Positions 1 through 5,368 of a DNA stretch of 5,368 nucleotides are shown here, one piece after another. Both the position numbers and the translations under genes were made by a program. The stretch is from Salinirussus sp. (GTDB taxonomy: Archaea > Halobacteriota > Halobacteria > Halobacteriales > Haloarculaceae): assembly GCA_028275005.1 (NCBI GenBank), contig JAQCNN010000128.1:1-5368 (forward strand). Direction: 5' to 3'. The notes beneath the pieces were generated by a model. It did not search any database. It was not told the DNA's origin and worked only from the letters and a program-made list of their open reading frames with translations. Each line of letters begins with the position of its first letter. Position 1 is the stretch's first letter.

Positions 1-731
1 AAGCGGGCGGGCACCGCCAGCTCCCCGAGTCGTGGGGAGTAGTCCGTCCGGTAGCCCTCCCGAGTCACCTCGTAGGAGCGGAGCTTCCGGAACGCCGCAC
101 CCGCGTTTGGCCGCTTGACCTCCTGGAACACCCGGTCGACGGTGACGTCGCTGACCTCGTTTCCCTCGGAGCAGAGCCCGTTGACCGAGCTCTCGACGAA
201 CCCACGGCTCCGGCGCATCAGGGCGACCGAGAGGTAGTTCGTGACCTGGACGTTCGCCAGCAGCCAGGAGAGCCGGCCGTTGGGGAGCCCGCCCCCGAGT
301 GCGAAGGGGTCGAAGGCGACCAGCCGGTCGACACGCTCGGGGGCCTCAAGCCCGACGCCGACCGCGACCCCTCCGCCCATCGAGACGCCCGCGAGCACCG
401 CGTCTTCAACCTCGAGTTCCGCGAGCATGGCCGCGACAGTGTCGACGTGGTGAGGAACTGACCACTCGCCGTCTGGCACCGGGCTCGCACCGTAGCCCGG
501 TAGGTCCGGCGCGAGGACGGTGGCGTGCTCGGCCAGCGGCCCGATATGTTCGCCCCAGCTGATGTGGGCGGCGTCGATGATCCCGCCGTGGAGCAGGAGA
601 AGTGTCGGGTCGCCGTCCCCGGCAGTCAGGTAGTGGACCCGCTGGCCGTTGGCGGTGACTGTCCGTTCGGTGGCGGCGTCGGGGATATCGATGTCGGCGC
701 CAGCGGCAGTGCTGGCGTCGGTAGTTGCCAT
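1..731 (-). CDS. Alpha/beta-fold hydrolase, C-terminus cut by window edge
   Basis: This is the N-terminal 243 residues of an alpha/beta-hydrolase, a probable cytoplasmic esterase or C-C/ester bond hydrolase of unknown substrate. The ATG at 731 gives a protein whose fold signatures come in the right order: the strand and oxyanion-hole segment LLLLHGG (residues 44-50), the PDLPGYG turn (75-81), and the nucleophile elbow GVSMGG, with Ser117 as the predicted nucleophile. A cap-like helical region follows, from about residue 150. The acid and histidine of the catalytic triad would normally lie beyond the point where the window ends, so they cannot be checked. There is no signal peptide or membrane segment. 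The start lies 62 bases after the uvrB stop on the same strand, so read-through from uvrB is possible, but a weak TATA-like box in the gap could serve it alone. Family membership is secure from the motifs. The wording HGG plus PDLPGYG is common in hydrolases annotated as meta-cleavage-product or generic alpha/beta hydrolases, and I cannot narrow it further. Confidence 0.9.
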   Translation of the reverse strand, partial: MATTDASTAAGADIDIPDAATERTVTANGQRVHYLTAGDGDPTLLLLHGGIIDAAHISWGEHIGPLAEHATVLAPDLPGYGASPVPDGEWSVPHHVDTVAAMLAELEVEDAVLAGVSMGGGVAVGVGLEAPERVDRLVAFDPFALGGGLPNGRLSWLLANVQVTNYLSVALMRRSRGFVESSVNGLCSEGNEVSDVTVDRVFQEVKRPNAGAAFRKLRSYEVTREGYRTDYSPRLGELAVPAR

Positions 732-754
732 ACTCTGTGGTCGGGGGCCGCGAC

Positions 755-760
755 AAAGAA
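755..760 (-). promoter_or_regulatory. Possible weak TATA-like box for the hydrolase gene
   Basis: On the minus strand this reads TTCTTT, followed by 23 bases to the ATG at 731. That places it about 24 to 29 bases upstream of the start, which is the spacing expected for a leaderless archaeal transcript. It is the only A/T-rich patch in the uvrB-hydrolase gap, but it matches the haloarchaeal TATA consensus poorly, so the hydrolase could equally be read from the uvrB transcript. Confidence 0.25.
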
Positions 761-793
761 GCTCCCGTCACGTCGGGCAAGAGGAGAGGCCGG

Positions 794-2848
794 TTACTCG
801 AAGTCGGGTTCCGGGACCGGCACGCCGTCGTCGCTAGCGAGTTCGTGTTCCTGTCGGAGGTCGCGGATCCGGTCGCGGATGTCGGCGGCGAGTTCGAACT
901 CGAGGTTGTCCGCGGCCTCCTCCATCCGGGTCTCGAGCTCCTCGATGGCACGGGCCGCCTCGTCGGCGTCCTCGGGGTCGAGGCTGGCGGCCTCGCCGGT
1001 GTCGGTCTCGGCGCCGGGGAGGTTCGTCTCCCCGACCGGCTTGTCGATGGTCGTCGGCTCGTAGCCGTGTTCCTCGTTGTACTCCCGCTGGATCTCCCGG
1101 CGTCGTTGGGTCTCGGCGATCGCCGACTCCATCGCGTCACTCGGGTCGTCGGCGTAGAGCACGACCCCGCCGTTGACGTTCCGAGCCGCCCGCCCCATCG
1201 TCTGGACGAGCATTGTCTCCGACCGCAGGAAGCCCTCCTGGTCGGCGTCCAGGATCGCAACGAGGGACACCTCCGGGATGTCGAGCCCCTCCCGCAACAG
1301 ATTGATCCCGACGATACAGTCGAGTTCGCCGAGCCGGAGCTTCCGGATGAGTTCGTGGCGCTGGAGCGTGTCGGTCTCGTCGTGCATGTACTCGACGTCG
1401 ATGCCGGCTTCGCCGAGATACTCGGTGAGGTCCTCGGCCATCCGCTTTGTGAGGGTGGTGACCAGCGCCCGCTCGTCGTCGGGCAGCGCCTGGAGCCGCT
1501 CGATGACGTCTGAGACCTGTCCCTCCGCGGACGCCACCTCGACCGCCGGGTCGACGAGGTGTGTCGGCCGGACGATCTGTTCGGCGACCTGGTCGCTCGT
1601 CTCGCGCTCGTAGTCGGCGGGGGTTGCCGAGACGTACAGCGTCTGTCCCGTCTTCTCCTCGAACTCCTCGAAGGTCAGCGGCCGGTTGTCGTAGGCGGTT
1701 GGGAGCCGGAAGCCGTTCTCGACCAGCGAGTCCTTCCGGCTCTTGTCACCCTCGAACTGTCCGCGGATCTGGGGCAGGGTCTGGTGGGACTCGTCGACCA
1801 CCGTCAGGGAGTCCTCGGGAAAGTAATCCAGCAGGGTGTACGGTGCCTCGCCGGACTCGCGGTCCGAGAGGTGGACCGAGTAGTTCTCGATACCGGAACA
1901 GTAGCCGGTCTCCTCCAGCATCTCGAGGTCGAAGGTGGTCCGCTCCTCGATGCGCTGGGCGGCGACCATGTCACCCTGGCGCTCGAAGTGACGGACCCGG
2001 TCCTGCTTGAGGTCGCGGATCTCCTCGATTGCCCGCTCGAGGCGCTGTTCGGGGATCGAGTAGTGCTCGGCGGGGTGCAACAGGACGGCAGGCTCCTCGC
2101 TGATGACCTCCCCTTCCAGGGGGTCGACCTTCCGCAACCGGTCGACCTCGTCGCCCCAGAACTCCACCCGGACGGCGTAGCGGCCGTACATCGGGTAGAT
2201 TTCGACGGTGTCCCCGCGAACCCGGAAGGTGCCCTGGGTGAAGTCGACGTCGTTGCGCTCGTAGTTCAGGTCGACCAGCCGGGCCAACAGCTCCTCGCGG
2301 TCCACCTGCTGGCCGCTCTCGACGCGCAGAGACATGTCGACGTAGTTACGCGGGTCACCGAGCCCGTAGATCGCCGACACCGAGGCCACGACGATGACGT
2401 CCTCCCGGGTCAACAGCGACCGGGTCGCGGAGTGGCGGAGCCGGTCGATCTCGTCGTTGATCGAGGCGTCCTTGTCGATGTAGGTGTCCGTCTGCTCGAC
2501 GTAGGCCTCGGGCTGGTAGTAGTCGTAGTAGGAGACAAAGTACTCGACGGCGTTGTCCGGAAAGAGCTCGCGAAACTCCTCGTAGAGCTGTGCCGCCAGC
2601 GTCTTGTTGTGGGCGATCACCAGCGTCGGCTTCTGGATCTCCTCGACCACCCACGAGACGGTGTTGGTCTTGCCCGACCCCGTCACGCCCAGCAGCGTCT
2701 GCTGGTCCATCCCCTGCCGAAAGCCCTCGGCGAGTTGCTCGATGGCCTCGGGCTGGTCGCCGGCAGGCTCGAAGGGTGCGTCGACACGAAAGGCCTGCTC
2801 GGCGTCCGGGCGGTCGGGCGAGAGCGGGCCGGATCGGGAGTCACTCAT
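794..2848 (-). CDS. uvrB: Excinuclease ABC subunit B (UvrB)
   Basis: UvrB is the damage-verifying helicase-like subunit of the UvrABC nucleotide excision repair system. It receives lesions from UvrA and forms the pre-incision complex with UvrC. The 684-residue protein matches the usual family length of about 670. Visible motifs in order are Walker A GVTGSGKT (54-61, Lys60), the tyrosine-rich DNA-clamping beta-hairpin starting at YFVSYYDYYQPEAY (103-116), the conserved VVASVSAIYGLGDP (153-165), the Walker B-type box VVDESH (350-355), YVSATP (405-410), helicase motif V around GINLLREGLDIPE (514-526), motif VI QTMGRAARNVNG (549-560), and a C-terminal UVR domain (about 634-667) for UvrC contact. 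Between the helicase core and the UVR domain lies an Asp/Glu-rich linker (about 604-632), typical of halophile proteins. The ATG at 2848 leads straight into the normal N-terminus, and no Shine-Dalgarno precedes it. It lies 39 bases after the oxidoreductase stop, so it is probably co-transcribed with that gene. Haloarchaea are known to carry this bacterial-type system alongside eukaryote-like repair proteins. Confidence 0.99.
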   Translation of the reverse strand: MSDSRSGPLSPDRPDAEQAFRVDAPFEPAGDQPEAIEQLAEGFRQGMDQQTLLGVTGSGKTNTVSWVVEEIQKPTLVIAHNKTLAAQLYEEFRELFPDNAVEYFVSYYDYYQPEAYVEQTDTYIDKDASINDEIDRLRHSATRSLLTREDVIVVASVSAIYGLGDPRNYVDMSLRVESGQQVDREELLARLVDLNYERNDVDFTQGTFRVRGDTVEIYPMYGRYAVRVEFWGDEVDRLRKVDPLEGEVISEEPAVLLHPAEHYSIPEQRLERAIEEIRDLKQDRVRHFERQGDMVAAQRIEERTTFDLEMLEETGYCSGIENYSVHLSDRESGEAPYTLLDYFPEDSLTVVDESHQTLPQIRGQFEGDKSRKDSLVENGFRLPTAYDNRPLTFEEFEEKTGQTLYVSATPADYERETSDQVAEQIVRPTHLVDPAVEVASAEGQVSDVIERLQALPDDERALVTTLTKRMAEDLTEYLGEAGIDVEYMHDETDTLQRHELIRKLRLGELDCIVGINLLREGLDIPEVSLVAILDADQEGFLRSETMLVQTMGRAARNVNGGVVLYADDPSDAMESAIAETQRRREIQREYNEEHGYEPTTIDKPVGETNLPGAETDTGEAASLDPEDADEAARAIEELETRMEEAADNLEFELAADIRDRIRDLRQEHELASDDGVPVPEPDFE

Positions 2849-2887
2849 CGGACAAGAGGTGGGGCTGGACGGACTTGAGCCGTGCGC

Positions 2888-3859
2888 TTAGCGGTGCGCC
2901 GGCGCGAGCGTCTCGACAGTCCGGTCGGCCACCTCGTCGCTGGCCCCGGACGGAATGACCACGATCGGCTCGTCGATGATGTCGAGGGCGGCAACCCCGT
3001 CGAGCTGCTCACGGGCCTCCTCGGGTGTCCCGGCGACGGTCAGCCCCTCGAGCATGTCGTCGGTCACGGCCTCGCGGGCACCCTCGCGGTCGCCCTCCCG
3101 CCAGGCCTCCGCGACCGCCTCCGCGCCGTCGTAGTGGGCGGCGACCGCCGCACGGTACCCCTCGCCGCTACCGACGTAGTAGGCGATGTGGCCCCGGGCG
3201 GTCCGTAACGCCGCCTCGCGGTCCTCACTGACCGCCGAGGGGACGTAGGGTGCGACCGTGATCGACGCGGGGTCACGGTCCGCCTCCCGGGCCGTCTCGG
3301 CGACGGTCTCGAAGGCGTTGGCGAGGTCGTGGAAGGGGATATTGTGGGGTAGCCAGCCGTCGGCGACACGGCCGGTCACGCGCCGCATCGCGGGCCCCAG
3401 CGCGGCCGTGTACACCGGCACGTCCCTCCCCATCGAGGGGAAGTCGGCCACCGAGAACAGTTCGCCGTCGTAGGAGACCCGGCCCTCCGCGGTGAGAAAC
3501 TCCCCGACGAGCTCGGCGGTCTCGTGGGTGCGGCGGGGCGGGTTCTCGAAGGACATCGAGTGCAGGTCCTCGACGACTTTCGCGGTGCTGGTTCCCAGCC
3601 CCAGCCGGAAGCGCCCGTCCGAGGCGGTATCGAGGGTCGCAGCCGCCTGCGCGAGCGTCGCCGGCGTGCGCCCGTAGACGTTGACGATGGCGGTACCCAG
3701 ACCGACCTCGTCGGTCGCTTCGGCGGCACTGGTCAGCGCGACAAAGGAGTCCCGCCCCCAGAGTTCGCCGGTCCACAGCGAGTCGTACTCCAGCCGTTCG
3801 ACCCGCTGTGCGAACGTCGCCACGTCGTCGGTCGGCTCCAGCGCGAGGAGACCGGTCAT
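2888..3859 (-). CDS. LLM-class F420-dependent oxidoreductase
   Basis: This is a 323-residue member of the luciferase-like (LLM) TIM-barrel superfamily, in which archaeal members usually transfer hydride using coenzyme F420. The natural substrate is unknown. Supporting features are the N-terminal barrel segment with AQRVERLEYDSLWTGELWGRD (17-37), the strand VGLGTAIVNVYGRTPATLAQ (52-71), the conserved LDTASDGRFRLGLGTS segment (76-91), the helix after ENPPRRTHETAELV (105-118), VPVYTAALGPAMRRVTGRVADGWLPH (147-172), which is the typical phosphate-binding and cofactor region, and the late GTPEEAREQL (277-286). The ATG at 3859 was chosen because the barrel begins right after it and a good TATA box sits 22 bases upstream. 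The reading frame stays open further upstream to 4096, but that stretch has no family similarity and overlaps the divergent gene. It resembles a subgroup that I recall as confined to halophilic archaea (NP1902A type), which I could not check. It is likely the first gene of a transcript continuing into uvrB. It could instead use FMN, but F420 is more probable in this lineage. Confidence 0.93.
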   Translation of the reverse strand: MTGLLALEPTDDVATFAQRVERLEYDSLWTGELWGRDSFVALTSAAEATDEVGLGTAIVNVYGRTPATLAQAAATLDTASDGRFRLGLGTSTAKVVEDLHSMSFENPPRRTHETAELVGEFLTAEGRVSYDGELFSVADFPSMGRDVPVYTAALGPAMRRVTGRVADGWLPHNIPFHDLANAFETVAETAREADRDPASITVAPYVPSAVSEDREAALRTARGHIAYYVGSGEGYRAAVAAHYDGAEAVAEAWREGDREGAREAVTDDMLEGLTVAGTPEEAREQLDGVAALDIIDEPIVVIPSGASDEVADRTVETLAPAHR

Positions 3860-3880
3860 ACATCCACAACCGACGACTAG

Positions 3881-3889
3881 AATAAAAAA
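3881..3889 (-). promoter_or_regulatory. TATA box of the oxidoreductase-uvrB transcript
   Basis: On the minus strand this reads TTTTTTATT, the most A/T-rich run in the whole divergent intergenic region, centred about 26 bases upstream of the ATG at 3859. That spacing fits an archaeal TATA box driving a leaderless transcript. It supports 3859 as the start and suggests the main promoter for the oxidoreductase and uvrB lies here. On the opposite strand the same run (AATAAAAAA) could also contribute to transcription of the lipoate-family gene, with a leader of about 40 bases. Confidence 0.65.
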
Positions 3890-3921
3890 CAGGGGGCCGA
3901 ACCCGCCAGGGCGACACAACT

Positions 3922-3927
3922 GCTTTG
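3922..3927 (+). promoter_or_regulatory. Possible TATA-like element of the lipoate-family gene
   Basis: The sequence GCTTTG, within ACTGCTTTGCCC, is centred about 26 bases upstream of the ATG at 3951, the spacing expected for a leaderless haloarchaeal promoter. It is a weak match to a TATA box. The stronger A/T run at 3881-3890 is an alternative that would leave a short untranslated leader. Confidence 0.35.
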
Positions 3928-3950
3928 CCCTCGGCCACCCGACGCCGGAC

Positions 3951-4757
3951 ATGGAGCTGACCGACTGTGAGTGGCGGCTCGTCCCCGAGGAGACACGGTC
4001 GGGCCCGATGCAGATGGCGTTAGAGGAGGTCGCCGCGGAGACGGTCGCGGCCGGCGGGCCGGCGACAGTCCGGGTCTTCCGGTGGGAGCCGAACACGCTC
4101 TCGCTGGGCTACGGCCAGGAGCCGGAGACCGTCGACTGGGGCTACTGCGAGCACAGCGGTGTCGACGTGACCCGCCGGCAGACCGGCGGCGGGGGCATCT
4201 ACCACGACCACGCCGGCGATGCCTCCTACTCGATTGTCGCGCCGGCCGAGGCGCTCCCCGGTGACCTGGAGGCGGCCTACGAACTGCTCTGTGAGCCGGT
4301 GCTCGCGGGCCTGGCCCGGCTCGGCGTCGGCGCGGATTTCCTCGCGGACCCCGCGCCGGCGGTTCACCGCCCGGCCTGCTATCTCCGGGCACTTGACCCC
4401 GCCCACGACATCGGGGTCGACGGCAGGAAGATCAGCGGCAACGCCCAGTACCGCCAGCGTGAGGCCGTCATCCAGCACGGCTCGGTCACCCACACCCGCG
4501 CGGTCGAGCCCCACCTCGGCGTCTTCGCCGCTGCCCTCTCACCGGAGCGGTTTCGCGAGCGGGTGACCTCCGTCCGGGCGGAGTGTGGCGCCGACCGCGA
4601 GAGGACCGTCGACGCGTTCGAGGCGGCGCTGTCTGGGTGGTGTGGTGCCGAGCGGGGGGAGTGGACCGACGGGGAGCTGGAGCGGGCACGCGAGATAGCT
4701 GCCCGGAAGTACGGCACCGACCAGTGGGTCCGCGAACGGACCGTCCCAGGGCGATGA
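3951..4757 (+). CDS. Lipoate-protein ligase A / LipM-like octanoyltransferase family protein
   Basis: This 268-residue cytoplasmic enzyme belongs to the biotin/lipoate ligase-transferase (BPL_LplA_LipB) fold and attaches lipoyl or octanoyl groups to lipoyl domains of 2-oxoacid dehydrogenase E2 subunits or glycine cleavage H protein. Visible features are the N-terminal PMQMALEEVAAE helix (19-30), the acyl-binding signature RRQTGGGGIYHD (75-86), the catalytic lysine segment DGRKISGNAQYR (157-168, Lys160), and IQHGS (174-178). The C-terminal tail ends with ARKYGTDQWVRER (251-263). PACYL (141-145) places Cys143 where LipM/LipL octanoyltransferases have their nucleophile, as I recall those families. 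Together with the LipM-like tail and the absence of an E. coli LplA-type C-terminal accessory domain, this makes an octanoyltransferase a real alternative to an ATP-dependent ligase. The ATG at 3951 is chosen because the family N-terminus begins there. The frame is open upstream to 3681, but only as antisense of the oxidoreductase gene. The next gene, nfo, starts 78 bases downstream. Confidence 0.93.
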   Translation: MELTDCEWRLVPEETRSGPMQMALEEVAAETVAAGGPATVRVFRWEPNTLSLGYGQEPETVDWGYCEHSGVDVTRRQTGGGGIYHDHAGDASYSIVAPAEALPGDLEAAYELLCEPVLAGLARLGVGADFLADPAPAVHRPACYLRALDPAHDIGVDGRKISGNAQYRQREAVIQHGSVTHTRAVEPHLGVFAAALSPERFRERVTSVRAECGADRERTVDAFEAALSGWCGAERGEWTDGELERAREIAARKYGTDQWVRERTVPGR

Positions 4758-4782
4758 GTCACACCCGGAGCCGTCGGGTGAC
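4758..4782 (+). repeat. Imperfect inverted repeat directly after the lipoate-family stop codon
   Basis: GTCACACCCG (4758-4767) and CGGGTGAC (4775-4782) can pair as eight base pairs with a two-base bulge around a seven-base loop. It starts immediately after the TGA at 4755-4757. It could be a 3' end structure of the lipoate-family mRNA. No T-run follows, so it is not a convincing archaeal terminator, and in DNA this GC-rich such pairings arise fairly often by chance. Confidence 0.3.
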
Positions 4783-4783
4783 C

Positions 4784-4797
4784 CTGCCGGCCGGCAG
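4784..4797. repeat. Perfect 14-base palindrome upstream of nfo
   Basis: CTGCCGGCCGGCAG is a perfect self-complementary palindrome with no spacer. Its last three bases overlap a tandem CAGTCG CAGTCG duplication (4795-4806) that abuts the TATA-like box of nfo. The position, ending about ten bases before the box, is where an archaeal activator or repressor could bind. No known operator is recognised, and the high GC content makes chance palindromes likelier. Confidence 0.4.
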
Positions 4798-4807
4798 TCG
4801 CAGTCGG

Positions 4808-4813
4808 TAAAAA
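4808..4813 (+). promoter_or_regulatory. TATA-like box of nfo
   Basis: TAAAAA, within GGTAAAAACC, is centred about 26 bases before the ATG at 4836 and is the only A/T-rich patch in the 78-base gap. This matches the spacing for a leaderless archaeal transcript and suggests nfo has its own promoter, whether or not it is also read from the gene upstream. Confidence 0.5.
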
Positions 4814-4835
4814 CCAGCGGGCCCCACAGAAGGGT

Positions 4836-5368
4836 ATGACACTTCGCGTCGGTGCGCACGCGTCAGTTGCCGGTGGCGTCCACAACGCCGTCGACGAACA
4901 GCAGGAGGTCGGCGGGAACTGCGGGCAGATCTTCTCACACTCACCACAGGTGTGGCAGGACCCGGACGTCGAACCCGACAACGCCGCGCAGTTCCGTGAG
5001 GCCTCCAAGGCGGGCAATATCGGCCCGTGGGTCATCCACGCCTCCTACCTCGTGAATCTCGCGACGCCAAAACCCGACCTCCGGGAGAAGTCGATCGCGT
5101 CGATGCAACGGGAGGTCGACGTTGCCGACACCTTGGGGGTGCGGTACGTCAACGTCCATCTCGGAGCGCACACGGGCGCAGGCGTCGAAAGCGGACTGGA
5201 GAACGCAGCGACGACGCTCGACGAACTTGCGGTTCCGGACGGGGTGACAGTCCTCGTCGAGTCCGACGCCGGTAGCGGGACGAAACTCGGTGGCGACTTC
5301 GAGCACCTCCGGGCGGTGCTCGACCGCTCCGAGCAGGACCTCGAGGTCTGTCTCGACACCGCCCACGC
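4836..5368 (+). CDS. nfo: Deoxyribonuclease IV (endonuclease IV), C-terminus cut by window edge
   Basis: Endonuclease IV is a trinuclear zinc TIM-barrel enzyme of base excision repair. It cleaves the DNA backbone 5' of abasic sites and trims blocked 3' ends. The 177 complete residues align along the first part of the family: LRVGAHASVAGG (3-14, as IGAHVSAAGG in E. coli), IHASYLVNL (67-75) with zinc ligand His68, NVHLGAH (106-112) with His108, VESDAGSGTKLGGDFEHL (141-158) with Glu142, and CLDTAH (172-177) with Asp174 and His177. These match E. coli His69, His109, Glu145, Asp179 and His182. The remaining ligands (His216, Asp229, His231 and Glu261 in E. coli) would lie past the window. The segment IFSHSPQVWQDP replaces the E. 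coli LFTKNQRQW, and VESDAG replaces VIENTAG; both are, as I recall, usual in haloarchaeal homologues. The ATG at 4836 gives the family's normal short N-terminus, and a TATA-like box stands 26 bases upstream. Confidence 0.97.
   Translation, partial: MTLRVGAHASVAGGVHNAVDEQQEVGGNCGQIFSHSPQVWQDPDVEPDNAAQFREASKAGNIGPWVIHASYLVNLATPKPDLREKSIASMQREVDVADTLGVRYVNVHLGAHTGAGVESGLENAATTLDELAVPDGVTVLVESDAGSGTKLGGDFEHLRAVLDRSEQDLEVCLDTAH

Noticed and set aside
406..1260. A 284-residue minus-strand frame spanning the uvrB-hydrolase junction
   Set aside because: It is a shifted frame of two solid genes, very rich in Arg, Ser, Thr and Pro as out-of-frame halophile translations are, so it is not evidence for a fusion or frameshift.
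1559..2878. A 439-residue open frame on the plus strand, opposite uvrB
   Set aside because: It lies wholly antisense to a clear uvrB gene, is a low-complexity Leu/Val/Gly/Asp-rich product expected from the complement of halophile codons, and shows no motif. Long antisense frames are routine at this GC content.
3681..3950. A 90-residue upstream extension of the lipoate-family protein
   Set aside because: It is antisense of the oxidoreductase's conserved N-terminus and lacks similarity to the family. The normal N-terminus starts at 3951.
3860..4096. An N-terminal extension of the oxidoreductase (79 extra residues), including the hydrophobic stretch LFFILVVGCGC
   Set aside because: The apparent hydrophobic, lipobox-like segment is the translated TATA box and leader region. 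The extension overlaps the divergent gene and its promoter, and the family domain begins at the ATG at 3859.
4379..5035. A 218-residue minus-strand frame containing CHTCGECEKIC, which looks like a ferredoxin-type cysteine cluster
   Set aside because: The motif is the complement of the conserved endonuclease IV segment NCGQIFSHSPQVWQ and neighbouring bases. The frame runs across the ends of two well-supported genes, and the rest of the product has no ferredoxin features.
1..5368. Search for mobile elements, CRISPR repeats, tRNA or rRNA genes, toxin-antitoxin pairs or defence modules
   Set aside because: Nothing supportable was seen. Intergenic gaps are 62, 39, 91 and 78 bases, with no direct-repeat arrays, no terminal inverted repeats and no tRNA-like cloverleaf.

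Overview
The window looks like an ordinary chromosomal segment of a haloarchaeon. It is very GC-rich, the predicted proteins are strongly acidic (Asp/Glu-rich, Lys-poor), starts lack Shine-Dalgarno sequences, and A/T-rich boxes lie about 26 bases upstream of several start codons, which fits leaderless archaeal transcripts. I would not name a genus. Coding density is high: five genes, two of them cut by the window edges, and no intergenic gap longer than about 90 bases.

Layout. On the minus strand, in transcription order, are an F420-dependent LLM-class (luciferase-like) oxidoreductase (3859 to 2888), uvrB (2848 to 794), and an alpha/beta hydrolase (731 to beyond base 1, C-terminus missing). 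Only 39 bases separate the oxidoreductase from uvrB, and no promoter is evident there, so these two are probably co-transcribed. The hydrolase may have its own weak promoter. On the plus strand, diverging from the oxidoreductase across a 91-base promoter region, are a lipoate-protein ligase A / octanoyltransferase family gene (3951 to 4757) and, 78 bases downstream, nfo for endonuclease IV (4836 to beyond 5368, C-terminus missing).

Functional reading. Two genes are DNA repair enzymes: UvrB for nucleotide excision and endonuclease IV for abasic-site incision. The lipoate-family enzyme would modify E2 subunits or glycine cleavage H protein, the F420 oxidoreductase is an uncharacterised redox enzyme, and the hydrolase substrate is unknown. 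I see no mobile element, CRISPR array, tRNA, rRNA, integrase or defence module, and no sign of a novel multi-gene system. The points most worth a second look are a cysteine in the lipoate-family enzyme at the place where LipM/LipL octanoyltransferases carry their nucleophile, the likely coupling of uvrB to an F420 oxidoreductase gene, and the palindromic sequence just upstream of nfo.
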